Of a stretch of 64,000 bases of DNA, positions 36,401 through 52,300 are shown piece after piece (the stretch's first letter is position 1; every line of letters begins with the position of its first letter). Both the position numbers and the translations under genes were made by a program. The DNA is from Whitmania pigra (taxonomy: Eukaryota > Annelida > Clitellata > Hirudinida > Haemopidae): contig JAJTWR010000239.1 of assembly GCA_021613335.1 (NCBI GenBank), forward strand, positions 175,001 through 239,000. Direction: 5' to 3'. The notes beneath the pieces were generated by a model. That model was not told the DNA's origin and made no database searches. It saw only the letters and a list, made by a program, of their open reading frames with translations.

Positions 36401-39400
36401 TTGAATTTTAATTGAACACTCAACGACAACACCTCCTTTAAAGCCTAACAAATCGCTCGCAACCGCAACAAGAAATTCTAAGCAAATGGTTTATCTCAGA
36501 TTTCATGGTTCGACTCAGACCGCAGACGCGTCTGTAACTTAATGAACATGAAGAAATTACATTGGTTCTTCTGCGTCCTTATAACAAAGTTTCAGTTTCT
36601 CTTTCATCTTAAATCTCAGCAGCCATGGGATACCATCCTTCGTCGAGTTTGCAGCCGTTCAACTGTTTCCAAGCAATCAGTGCAAGACCGCCACTCCAAT
36701 CCCTTATTTCTTATGGAACAGCGGTTATATTTTTTTCTTCATTAAAAATTTGGTAGCTTTTGGGTCCATTTCGCCTGTTGCAATCTTAGAAGCTTCTTCA
36801 AGATCTTTCTTTCCTTGTTAGGCTCCATTCGATTCGCAAGAATTGGCCAAGCTACCACTTTTCAAGTATTTGAACTTTTTCAACCAATTCAGCTGATATC
36901 ACTTCGAACACAATTCGTCCTTTTTACCCTTTTGACCTGGTGACCTTTTATTGACGTGACATTCTTCGTCGAACTTCAAACTATTACTGATCGTCTTCTT
37001 GATTCATTACACGAAATGTCACAAATAAAGCAGTTTTAAAGTATAAAATTCCATTTACACAGAATTACATTACCACAGAAGACCTGTCACCGTGGTGAGA
37101 AATGATAAAGACTAAAGAGTATCAGTTGTAATGTGGCATTGAAAGGAGATGACGTCATGAAGATGCACTTATCCACGCGAGTCTCCCAGTCGAGCATTTT
37201 CCCCAGGGGGGCGTAAAAATACACAAATGCACTCTTAACCGAGCTCTAAAGGAGTCATGATGCACGTGTTTAAACCGCTTATTTGAAACGTGTACCCGCC
37301 AATTGTAATTTGTATGGTGGTAGTGTGAAGTGGTCGAATATTGCAAGAGTCCATCCATCTCGCCGAGATTGCGCGGTGTGTAACGTAACGAGTTGATCAC
37401 CTTACGTGAAAAACAAGTAAACAAACTCACTTCTTCATAAAATGCCAATTGAGGGACAGGCTCTTCGTAGACGTTTTCACAAAAGTCTTTGAAGAGTAAA
37501 AAGCCTGAAGATGAAAGAGTCGATAATATTAAACGGAAAACAAGCAATGTCGACGTTCAATTGGTAAAAGACCTGCATAATTCGATATTGTAATATTCCG
37601 ATTAAAACGGTGCAATAAGCAAAAAGCTTTACCATAATGGCACGTGTAATGAAACCAATAAAAGTTCTATTTTGGCCACTTTGAATTTCGAATAGGGAAT
37701 AAGGGATGCTTCAAAGACATTTAACATCAAATCGACCGGGCATTGTGATACACATGAAGCTGGTTTTTATGCAATACCAACAACTATTCACGTTACGGAG
37801 ACATAGAATGCATGCGTGTAAACAAGCCGTTAAAATTAAACGGGTGGACAAATAAATAATAAAAGATTCAGCTGGTATTTGTCCTCATAAGTCCCTCATC
37901 TGATAAAATCTGTGAGGCATTTCTTAAACAAACCTGCTGCATTAAGATGCCGAGAAAAAGTAAACAGAAAGACAGACACATATTAATGCAGTCTTATCTT
38001 CGTCCACATTACTTCTCAGCAATTTCTTCAGATCGCCTTCACTTTTTTAAGGCTCTCCATAAAGCTCGCTTCGACACGTTTCAAAAATTTTTAAAAGACA
38101 TTTTTGCCATTTTATTTTATTAACATTTCGTCGCCACCACCATCATCATCAACATAATCACCAAGAGTTTCTTAATCTTGTGGGGTCCATTTTACGATGA
38201 CATTTTCATCATCATCATCATCACCATCACCATCACCATCACCATCACCATCACCATCACCATCACCATCATCATAATCGTCATCGTCTTTATCATCATC
38301 ATCACTATCTTCGACTTAGAAAAACTTTATTAAAACAAATGCATCATTTCAAACAATTGTTGAATAATCCTTTGAATAATTGAGTTTTAAATTAATCAAA
38401 TGATTAATTAAGGTAAGTTTTTGCAAGCTTTTTCATAACCTACTGAAGCCATTTTAATAAATTTTAATTCAATTAATAAATTTGTAATAAATTTAATTCT
38501 GTCCTACTTAATTTACAGCAATAAATCTCAATAATACCCCACAAAGAACAAAAAAAAATCAAGAGAATTTGTACTTATCCTAAACAGAAAAGCATAATAA
38601 AACTAAAGAGAAAGCCAAGGTTTCAACTCAAGTGAAAGATCATTGAAATGCAAGTCACAAGAAAAACATGAAAGCAGATTGATTTGTTGAAATAGTAAAC
38701 AAAAAATGGCACATGAATTTGCCTCAAAACAGACTCATCATGTCATGAACAAACACAACATCTGGAAAACAATTTATTACATAAAAAACATCTAGTCATC
38801 ACTGAATGAATACTAAAGTCCATGTAAAGAAATGATTTGAATAACTGTGATCTAAATAATTGTAAGGACCATTTTATGTGAAATATATTAATAACTGTTT
38901 GTAAAAATTGAAGGGCCACAAAATGCAAAGACATTTGCAGACTTGAATATTTTAAACACTCACCTAATCTCTGATTAAAAATCTTGTCAAATGTAACTTC
39001 ACCCATTTTCTCTAGATGTTTCTGCATCACACTTCGAATGCTACAAGTGACAAGCATGAAATTCTGAATGATCAGAAAACAGTGACATGCAAAATAAATG
39101 AATTTATTTAGTAATGAAAATGGATCTTTACGAGTAAATATGTTTAGCTGCATTTTTAGCCTCTGTCAGGTGGACACATCAAAACACAAGAAAAATATTT
39201 TTAAACTGCACCTTTATTCTTAATAGCCCATGCTTTTATTTTGAAGAAAAAAAAACATGGCAAAATTGAAACAAAAACTCTTGGCAGAAAAGTTACAAAA
39301 CATTTTTTACCTTGGATCGGGAAGTATAATTTTTTTGCTCGCTCTCGCGGCAGGTGTGGACTTCGACTTTTCCATGGCCATCAGATAACTGACGTCCGCC

Positions 39401-39423
39401 AAAACAGCTTCTAAATCGGCCAT
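18054..39423 (-). CDS. GRK2: G protein-coupled receptor kinase, GRK2/3 (beta-ARK) type
   Basis: Ser/Thr kinase that phosphorylates active GPCRs; recruited to membranes by G-beta-gamma and lipids. Exons in coding order: 39311-39423, 38964-39040, 37431-37504, 34749-34850, 33302-33388, 32833-32894, 32647-32698, 32168-32259, 31007-31106, 29946-30158, 28697-28791, 27759-27866, 26196-26262, 25187-25287, 21347-21509, 20385-20550, 19323-19483, 18429-18545, 18054-18239. All phases agree (2136 nt, 711 residues; vertebrate GRK2 is 689). Order: short N-terminal helix, RGS-like domain (about 52-185), kinase with P-loop GRGGFGEV (202-209), lysine in YAMK (K224), YRDLK (D322) and DLG (340-342), AGC tail with [15 protein letters not shown], then a PH domain (about 560-660). 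N-terminus and kinase are very close to the vertebrate proteins, while the PH domain and tail have diverged. The start ATG is fixed by the family N-terminus [20 protein letters not shown]. Confidence 0.96.
18574..18760 (-). mobile_element. tRNA-derived SINE, copy A
   Basis: About 187 bp matching copy B (51812-51998) over its whole length. On the minus strand it begins with a tRNA-like head, with an A-box-like stretch and a degraded B box. A tail with GCGCTATATAAATGG follows. It lies in a GRK intron, about 28 bp upstream of the acceptor of exon 18429-18545. Confidence 0.8.
20676..20849. repeat. (CCAT)n tetranucleotide array in GRK intron
   Basis: About 170 bp of nearly pure CCAT. Because the unit is 4 bp, it is open in several frames on both strands, producing repetitive Asp-Gly-Trp-Met and His-Pro-Ser-Ile open frames that are not genes. 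Confidence 0.97.
24118..24432. repeat. AT-rich compound microsatellite (AAC, TA, ATT, ATC units)
   Basis: Starts with AAC units, passes through TA dinucleotides and continues as about 240 bp of ATT with regular ATC interruptions. Inside the long GRK intron. Confidence 0.93.
24919..24987. repeat. (CAT)n array with CGT interruption
   Basis: Two CAT arrays flank a short CGTCGT segment, followed by AAC units. In the long GRK intron. Confidence 0.9.
25542..25581. repeat. (GGAT)n short array
   Basis: About ten GGAT units, the reverse complement of the motif family in the 20676 array, in the GRK intron between exons 26196-26262 and 25187-25287. Confidence 0.9.
28841..28996. repeat. (ATT)n microsatellite with GTT and ATC variants
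   Basis: About 155 bp, about 50 bp upstream (in gene sense) of the GRK exon 28697-28791. The open frame over it is an artefact. Confidence 0.92.
30665..30872. repeat. pentanucleotide array (TATTA core with CATTA and GCATT variants)
   Basis: About 200 bp of 5-bp units in a GRK intron. The flanks are TATTA and the centre is CATTA with interspersed GCATT units. The unit length keeps two forward frames free of stops over the array; these are not genes. Confidence 0.95.
34851..37430. other. long GRK intron, no gene recognised
   Basis: A 2.6-kb intron within the RGS-coding part of GRK. Base composition is more even than elsewhere and there are few microsatellites. I see no splice-bounded coding stretch of a known family. 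Confidence 0.55.
38206..38275. repeat. (CATCAC)n hexanucleotide array
   Basis: Alternating CAT and CAC units, about 70 bp, in the GRK intron between its second and third coding exons. Confidence 0.92.
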
Positions 39424-40437
39424 TTTTACGGCAAAACAGTTGAGAACCGCTGATATATACCAAATACAGTTAAAATAGTGTTATCCTTTAATGCTGTCTC
39501 CGTTTTTGACTTGACGGACAAAAGTGACGTTCTCTAGGGTTTGCGAAGAATCTGATACACGAAGAATCTGATATAATAATATTCTGCTAATTTAAATGTT
39601 TAAATGGCGCATTACGACCAATTCTGCTAGAGTCAACCATTATGACTTTGTCGTTGAAAAAGCAGCGGGAATGCAATTTCCTGGCCTGACACTAGATCCT
39701 AAACCGCTTCTTTGAGTCTCTCGGTGGCCACACCCCTCCACCGTTCCCCATCATTATTACGCTGTGCCGCTGCTGAGGCTGCACTCAAGCGATCGGTCGA
39801 TGACGACTGGCCTGAATAATAATAATAAACATGACCTATTTTGCCACACTCAATGTCAAACATCTAATTTAAAGTGAGTCATTGTCCTAGAAATAATAAT
39901 TTATAGACTTTAATTTTTGTTGGTCAACTTGTAGCCTTACGGAGTAATTACTCTACCTTGGTACAAAATTTTAATTATTACTTCAATTGTAGCATTTTTA
40001 ATTATTTAAAATATTTTATTGTATATAATTATGTTTTTTATTCGAATTGCCAATATCATTTAAAAATAGGGATGTACGGGGTGAGTTTTACAGAACTGAC
40101 GTCTGGTTGCAATTGGACGTCTAGTATAGTGTCCTTATTGCTGAAAGCTCTAAAGTTTATAATTTTAAGAATTTTTTAAATTACAAAATCGTTGCTGCCT
40201 GCTTCCGTCTTTGCTATATGGTTGTATTTTTTTGGGCTTGCTGTTGTGTTTGTGGCCGTAATTCGCTAGCGATGTTGCTAATTGTTAATGTCTTCTGATG
40301 TGCGTATTGCCAACCTTTAATTAATTACCTGTTGAACAGAAAGTCCAGTCATGGGGTAATTTACATTTTAGCAATTTAGTTGAGTGTGATTTTTATATAT
40401 TTATATCAGTTAAGAATCCAATTAAAGTATTTCCTAG
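39424..40437. promoter_or_regulatory. shared 5' region between GRK (-) and Enabled (+)
   Basis: The start codons of GRK (39421-39423, minus) and Enabled (40438, plus) face away from each other about 1 kb apart, so their promoters lie within this interval. It includes a moderately GC-rich block at about 39640-39810. I cannot identify a TATA box or initiator with confidence. 5' non-coding exons may lie here. Confidence 0.5.
39699..39811 (-). other. candidate terminal exon of unknown gene
   Basis: On the minus strand a clean acceptor (poly-ATT then cag) precedes 37 codons ending in TAG. Composition is polar and Ala/Ser-rich, with RWRGVATERLKEAV at the end. I do not recognise it. Upstream partner exons would have to lie in 39812-40437 or overlap Enabled, and I found none. 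Confidence 0.25.
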
Positions 40438-43754
<3,317 letters not shown>

Positions 43755-45731
43755 CTTCAAAGACTTCAGAAAACATGGAACGCCAACGTGCACCCAAAAC
43801 ACGTTTATCCTATTTGCATGTTTTTAGAGTTTCCCACATTGTACTAAACTGTCTCTTGTCCCTGGTTTTAGATGTTTATTCTCTGGACCTCTGAGTTGCC
43901 ACTAATGAGTCACGCTCAGTCTCTCGAGGACTGCTTCTTGGTGTTCTAGCTGTGCTCAGACGAGCCGAAGTAGTCTTTAGCCTCTGCCTCGCGACAAAGC
44001 TATGCTTAAGTTGTCATTTTAACTATTTCATATTTGTTGGCTGGCTCAGAGTATTTAATTTTTTACATGTTTTTGTTTACTCTCCATTCTCATTTATTCT
44101 GCTATTTTATATGAGTTTTTCTTCAGAAATTACTTTAGTTTTGTAAAGCCACATCACATCACATTGGTGTTGGCATTTCACCCGAAACAGTACACCATCT
44201 GTGATGGCACGCTCGCAACCATCGCCTAGTCATTCGAATGACGATCGTAAGACACGATGGGATGCGCATCGCCTCCTTGTTTTTCTTTGACGTGGAAGAT
44301 TTTCCAGTGCTTTGTTTTTCGGTTCAAAAAAGGTTCACTGTAATTCAGTATTTAGTCAATAGATATTGCGAGAACAGTTAATTTGTTACAAATACTTATT
44401 TTTTTTCAATGCAATATAATTTTGTCATGTGTTGTTTCTTGCCACATTACTAAGGATCAAATTGTTGTCCTCTTCCTTATTTTGGTGTTGTTGCTGTGTA
44501 CACGTGTCGGTCGAGAGCTGTCGAACTCATCTGCCCCTTTTTTGATGTTGTGAGCTGCAGTGTCACGGAGAACTGTTCATCATTCTGATGCTGTGCGGGC
44601 CTACATCACCAAGCCGAACCCAGCTACTGAGTTGAGTTGATCATGTATTAGGCACTTTACTTTTTGTACACCTTGTTTCTTTGCTTTTATGGGAGGATCG
44701 CCAATGATTCCCAATTATGTGCCACGTTTTTAGCATTTCGCTGCTGTAGGAGTCTCAGTAAGTTTTAAGTTGTTTTGACTACAATTCCCATTAATTAAAC
44801 TTCAAACGCATTTTTAAGTTTTCATGTCCATGAGTTGCTAGAGTTATTTTTGTGTGAAATGCTTTTAAAATCAACAAAGCAAAAATTTGTGAACAAAGCA
44901 GGAAATTGAAAATGTTTATCCACAAAATAAAAAAAGAACGACAGTTACCATTCCAAGGCGATGGTGTGCGACAGAACGAATCGAGGAGACGCAGACGTCG
45001 AGACAAAGTGAACTCAAACGAAACAATTCCCGTTTCGAGGGACACGTTGATGTACAGTCGCTTAGAAGCAAATCTCTGAAATTATGAACCAAAGCATGAT
45101 AGGCAAAATCTCTGACGTGGTGAAATTGTAGCATTGCAACGATACGATGTGTTTGATTTTAGGTTCCCTGAACAACATAAGCTTCGTGATAGTGTCCCAA
45201 AATAAAAGTTAAGTTAAAAAAGTTCAAAGGTTAAGAACCAAAACGAATTCAAGTTAAGAATGAAAAACTGGAGCTAACAATGAACGAACATAAAAACAAG
45301 ATTTGCAAGGATGTTGTACCCCCATCCATTCGGGGAATGATTCAGATTTTGCTCAAAACCTGGCCCAACATGGAAGCAAAAACTGAATGGAAATTCTGAG
45401 ACCTCAACAATGGGTCATAAAATGAAGCAAACCAGCGATCAGATAAATAACAGAATGGAACTTTAACAAAGGGCTTCATTTTCTTCATTTTGACTCAGAT
45501 TAACAAAACCAGGAGAAAATGTCCGGAGCGCTTGAGCTCTGGCGGTTAATTTTGTCGCACACGTTTGTGGAAGCGCTCGTTTAAAATAAAGAAACGCTCG
45601 AGTCCGGGTGTCAATGCGAACATTTAAAAAGGACATCCCCTCTCTGAAAGAAGTGCAACACAAGCAACAAAAAGTACAAGAAAGACTCATTTCCAGAAAA
45701 TAGTGACAGGTGACAACAGAGAATTCAACTT
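43755..45731. other. 3' region shared by Enabled (+) and GRAF (-)
   Basis: The two genes converge here, so both 3' untranslated regions fall in this 2-kb interval. AATAAA on the plus strand at 45201-45206 could end Enabled transcripts. No coding exon is recognised; the short open frames in it have no family signature. Confidence 0.55.
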
Positions 45732-48700
45732 TTAATTGATGAACTCCACATAATTTGCAGGTATCAATCCAGATTTGCCGTCAAGAGTTCCTTCCAACCA
45801 TCCGGGTTCTTTGGACTGGCGAACTAGAGGTTAAGAGGGATTAGATTCAGTGTTATTCATCGAAAGTTTTCAATATATAAGGCATGCTTCATTCCTCTTC
45901 TCAATTGATTTTTAGGCTATTATAAATATTACTACGGTTTAAGATTTAAGTATCTCGAGTGACATCTTTATTGACTAACAGTTGAGAATTCGAATGCTTG
46001 TTGCCATGCACTAGCACGAATAAGCAACCCACCGTTCGTTATTAACTGGTTCGGTTCGAAGGAGAGTTCAGAATCGTTCTCGGCAGTACAGGAGTACAGG
46101 GTTCGCACTTTACGATAGCTGGAAAAAAGCAATCCATTTTTTGTTCAAGATATTAATGAATATCAATTTGTGTTAACATTTGAAATGATTTGAACATTGA
46201 TTCTTAATGAATATCAAATCTAAGTCAACATTTGAAACTAACATTGAGGATGAGCACATAACATGATGCCGAATAATTAAGTACTCGTGTACTTTTGTTG
46301 TACTTAGTACTTGTACTTTAAATATATTTTTGATGTACCTACTAATACGTACATTTTAATTATGGCCAAGTACTTTTACATTTTCTTTTTTTTAAATAAA
46401 AAGTTGATTTGGCATCTCCTTTACTATATGTCTGTCTCTTTGTTTCCTTTGTTCTGTTTGTATTGTCAATTGTTCTCGTTTGTTGGAAGATGGCCGAACT
46501 ATCTGAATGTTCGGAAAGCCAATAAAGCACTGGCAAGTGATGCGACTTTCAAGCAAATGTGTCGTTCAGTGGCTGGCAAATGTTCCAGCTTAAGTAATGC
46601 ATCACATCAGAGTTCAAAAACTGCTAAAGCTGTGTTTGATGTACTTGGGAGAACAATAACCAAGCCAAACTCAACTCGTTGGAACTCTGAATTTAACAGT
46701 TATAGAGCCATCTATGATATGAAGGACAAACTTAATATCATGATGGAACGCTTGCACCTACCAAAGTTCAGCTCTCAGGATTTCACGTTCTTGAAGGAAT
46801 GGATTGAAATAATGAGACCAATTGCACAAGCTCTAAACAATTTACAAGAAGACACATCTGGAGCTTATTTGGGTTTCATTCTTCCAACATTACACACCAT
46901 ACTATTTCTAGATATCCAGCAGTCAAAAAAGTATTTCTAAAGTTCAACCATTTCATCATCTGCACCTGTTGAAAGACTATTCAGTCAAATTGGTCTTATA
47001 CTGACTCCTCAATGTAATAGACCCTGTGACAAATATTTTGAAATACTGCTTCTTTTAAAGAAGAATAAACAATTTTAATGATAAATATAAATTCGGTTAT
47101 ACTTGTGTTAATATTGTATTTAAGATAACGAATATTATTTCTGATCAATAAAGGTCCCCAAAAGAACTTACTTATACTTAAGTACATTCAAACATACTTG
47201 TACTTAAGTACATTGCCTACAACGTACTTTTACCTGCACTTATAAGTATCTCCAGCCCCAGGTACTTTGTACTTATATTTAAGTATATTTTGTAGTACTT
47301 ACGGCAACACTGTGCACGTTGTTGTGGAGGTGCTGTTGGCAGACCATTTATTTTGCGATTTCGGTGGCCGTCCAGGCGTGGAATAGCTGGATTGCGTTGT
47401 GGAGACAGACGAGTTGGAACATCGGAAGTTCAAAGATTCTGAACTGCTGCTTGCACTGCTGTGGCGATCAGCTCCTAAAAGGAAGTTTGAGTTGCTTGGA
47501 AATAAACCAATACTGGGTGGTTGTAGCTACAGATCAGACACCAACCTGGATTAAGCTGAGCATTTGGCATGCTGATGGATTTGCTGCCTGTCCTCTGTGC
47601 ATGATGTGAAACGTCTAAATTGTTCATTTGAGGAGACCTCAGGTAGTTGGTTGCAGGCGTAGAAATGGAGAGGGATGCAATGTGGGTGGACGCAGACCTC
47701 CCGTTGGATGGAGTACGAGGGGTGTTGTTGCCCGTTCGCATCACCTGAGCAATTTGCGGGGGCAGAGGTTCTTTGAAGGAGGGAAGAACTCCGCCCAACG
47801 AGGTCGACAGAGAAAGAGGAGTAGAAGAAAACTGATTGTTTGGTGTGAAATTGTGAGAAGAATTGTTTTGGGTGTTTCGGGCAGGAACGGATGGTTTGGA
47901 GTCCAGGACGCGGGTGTTGGAGATGTCGGCAAATTCAGGTCGTGTTTTGAATATCTGCAAACATCAACTGTGTTGTATTTCAAACATCATCGACTATGTT
48001 GTATTGTACTGGTCCAACAAAGAAAATGTATGTACAAATAATTTAGAGTTTTGATAATTTTCACTCAACCTTGTCATAGTTTTCAATGAGTATTTCAACA
48101 ATGAGGTTGCAAAACTTGATGTCCATGATCGTTGCCATGGTTTCCTCTTCGGGTCTCATCAGCGTCGGACCGAAACACACCCCGATGTTTGAGACGCTCA
48201 TTAAGTTCTTCACACTGAACTCAGACACCCTGGTAATGATGACATGAACAGATGATCAAGTAATTGTTGATGTCATCAAAATCATATCGCTTGCAATTCA
48301 TAACACATCATCACAACAGTGAAAGTGAACAATAAGTCAGATTTAAAAAATAAAAAGTTAGCAATATACTGGGCAGCAAATATTAATTGATTGATAGTTA
48401 GGTAGGTTAAATAAGCTAGAAAGAAGACAAATGCAAATATGAATATAAAATGTGCATTTGATGTAAATTATTTTCAGAGTGTAGAACATGTCTGTAGACA
48501 ATTTGAGAAACAACTTGTGAGAATGCACCCTACAGAATGCATAAGAAAAATCAAAAAAATCTATTTAAACTCAAAGCTTGATTTGCACATAGCCATTTGA
48601 ACATTTAGAGAATGGAGGCATATTATTATTATTATTATTGTGTAATTATTACAAAATACATATCATCCAACTCATTGATAACAATCTTTAGACTTTAGAA

Positions 48701-49264
48701 CTGATAAAAAATAGCAACAAAAATAATGGGAGGAGTCATGTAGTGTCACCTACTTTTTGAGGTGAGCAACTAGCAGCTCCAACATCTCAAAGTTGGACTC
48801 GGGCAATTGATGTGTCAGTTCATGGATGTCGTTGATTCTCAAAGTCTTTGATTCTTGCTCTGAAGTTAACAATTATTTATAACTAACATATTATTACCAT
48901 TATTAATTAATATTAATCATTATCACTACAAATTTATTAACTATTGCTAGACTGCTACTGTTAGCTTTGCAAATCCAGAACTGCTACAAAGTTCTGTTTC
49001 TTCATGACTTTTTAAATATTTTTTTGTTGCAATAAAAATTTCAAAGAGAAAAACAATTGAGGAAACTCCAAATTGAGACAAATTAAATTTACAAAAAAAA
49101 AATTGAATTGATGAAACAGAAATCATAATTGAAAGATAAGAATCCAACTTTATCAAATATTTTATCACTTAAAAAATCAATTTTATCAGCTGACTTGCTG
49201 CCTTGATAAACTTCTGGTGTAACTTGAATGTCATCAGGGGTTCTGGCAGTGCTCTGAAAAAAGC

Positions 49265-49333
<69 letters not shown>

Positions 49334-52300
49334 ACCATCAACATCACCATCATTATTTCCACATTCAAAGTAGAAATGTTATCAAATAATGTAACTTTAA
49401 ATGTAATGTTATGAAGACTAGTTTAACACTATAAACAACATTATTATTTTAAGTAATTAAATAATAAGCCAAACATTAATTAATTATTAAGCCAAACATT
49501 AATTAATTATTAAGCCAATGAACAATCAATTAAATTAAGTAGCTACTGAGTGTAAGGAACATTAATGTTTAATTAATCAAATAACAAACCAATGAATACT
49601 TAATTACCTAAAGTAGTTCTTGAGAGCACTGGTGATTGTCTTCATCTCCCAATTGTCCAATTCACTGAGCAGATCAACCTTGTCTGCCTTCTTTCTGTCT
49701 AAAAACACTTAGTCAGTTTAGCATGGCAATCATGCTACTCAGAACATGAGTGTTCATCCATTTGAATGACTAATGAATTACTTATCATTAAAATTTATGA
49801 ATCTATCAAGCACTGTTGTTTGAGATTCAGGCAATGTAAACTTTAGCTGAGTTACAAATTCTCCTCTGCTAAATATTCATGACCTAAATATGAGTCTGCA
49901 CTCCTGAGCTCAATTGGAAAATGAATTAGCATTCGCAAGTCCACTCACTCTCCTATCCACGCATTATTCATAAATTATGATAATCATTGATATCGGACCG
50001 ACCGAGCAGAATGGTGGTCAGCTTGGTGACTTTCGAGTTCACTCCAACAACCCTGTAAAGGCCTTCTTCCTCTAGTCCTGTAACAAGAGTTGGTTGAAAG
50101 AGTTAGTTACGATGGTAACCGTAATAAATACGGTTGTAATAAATAAACAAATAAGTTCTAAATCATGGGAACGATAACTAATTGTTGTCTGAAATGAATT
50201 GTCGCTTAATCATTCCTGAATCTCAATGAGCAGGCATTAATTAATGAGCACTAATCGAGTTCAGTTGAAAATATGGGTCGGATCAACAGTAAGCAAAACA
50301 CGAATGAATGAATGAAATTGTTGAAAACAAAAGTTTATACATTTAACCTTTCATTTCAATTGCATGGATGCACTTCTTGATGAAGTTGAAGCCGATGTCA
50401 TCCAAAAGACCTGTTCGAATAAATGTTATTATTAATTATTATTATTATTATTATTTCGAATGGAGCACTGACATCATTATTAATAGTAATAATGTTATTA
50501 AATGTTATTATTAATATTATTATTTCAAACAGAGCACTTACATCATTATTAATAGTAATAATGTTATTATTTGTTTTGAATGAATGATAGATTGCTGATT
50601 AGCAACTTGAACAACTTGACTTGAAAGCATCTCAACTCAAACACAACTTCGCAAGTGATTCATAACTTAAGCGACAACAACTTAAAACCACGACATGTCT
50701 TAAAACTTTAGAAATTAATAACACATTCAAATTAATGTTTAATAAATTGTAATTAATAAATATCTTAATTACTTTCCAGTTGGTTAGATCGTTGAGGTTC
50801 TGCATAAATCTGAATAAAAACAAAAGTTGCCCACATTTACATAAAATATATTATTTGTCCATAGTTATACAAAAATCTATTCCTTGTCCACGTTTGTACA
50901 AAGTACATTATTTGTCCACATTAATCTTCATTATTACTATTCTCATCCTTTGGCCAACAATAGCACTTGAAAGTTAGCCATTCACGAAACAGTTTCCAAC
51001 GCCATCCCGAATCACCGATGACTTACAGGTTCCTTGCCGTCCATGGCGTCCAGCCAGAGTCTTCTGTCTCTCTCCGAACATGCCTGGAATGTGATTGGCT
51101 GCTGTCTGAAAAACACAAACAACAACAATGACTCGATGATGATTCACCACCATCACTGGCACCAACTATCATCACATTAAGTTATGCATGACCTACTGCA
51201 ACAAGTGGTTTATGCAAAGTAGACAAATTGTGAATGATACATCTCATGAAATTCATAATTAAGTTTTATGTAAGCCAGAACAACAATTATTGAAGTGTTG
51301 ATCTTCTTAATATTACTTGTTAAAATAAAATTATGACATCATAGAGTTACAATAATAATAACAATTATTGGCAATAAATAACAGCACAGGACCAAATCGA
51401 CGAACAAAATCAAATTAACAAAAAACAATATGAATAGGAAATAATAATAAATAACAAAATAAATGTGAATATGAAATAATAATAAATAATAAAACAATGT
51501 GAATACGAAATAATAATAATAACAAATAATAAAATAAATGTTAATAGTAAATAATAATAAATAACAAAATAAATGTTAATAGTAAATAATAAGCTGCCAA
51601 CTTTTCCTGGACAGTGACATCGAAGCAGAACCTCTTTTCGATGCTCTCAGCTGCCCTTCTCGTACAAGAAGTCAAGGTGAACGTCTCCTTGGGAGTCTGT
51701 CAGGATTAGCCCATCATCATCATTTAATCAATTAAAAAATTATCGCTACAGTTAAATCACACATTAAATATTCAATTAATCATTATCAATGTAATAAGTG
51801 AACATATTGATATTGTAACTTCATTTATATAGCGCCATATGCTTAGAGTCAGAGGCGCTTCTTGTAACCATTTATATAGCGCTCCTTCCCAAGGGCGCTG
51901 GCGGCAGTGCAGGCTGGGTTTCGAACACGACACATTACGACTGTTGCCATTACCACCGTATGCAGGCACGTAACCCGTTCGGCTAACCTGCATGCCCATA
52001 GATATATTAATTGTACATTCAAAAGAGTTAAAAAGCCATCAATTAGGACTTGTCAGACTTCATAATCTTCCAAAGAAAATGCCATTATATAGACATGATA
52101 TGTTCAACAGCACCAGCAAGAAATAAATATTAAAATAAAAATGATTACAAGTATTGACAATAGGAAATAAACAGTAAAAACATAAAATTGATTAAAAATG
52201 TTGACAACACTTGAAGCAACTGACAAAGTTTGAAATCTTGTTGTTGGTGAGCTGGTTGAACGGAGTGAGGGTCATCAACTTGTCGTCCTTGCGGTACTGA

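Noticed and set aside
46311..46940. 209-codon plus-strand frame considered as a cellular gene
   Set aside because: It matches the hAT transposase, is interrupted and internally deleted, and is flanked by hAT-like ends.
47628..48041. 137-codon plus-strand frame opposite GRAF
   Set aside because: Antisense shadow of the GRAF Ser/Pro-rich exon 47546-47954, which has matching splice phases on the other strand.
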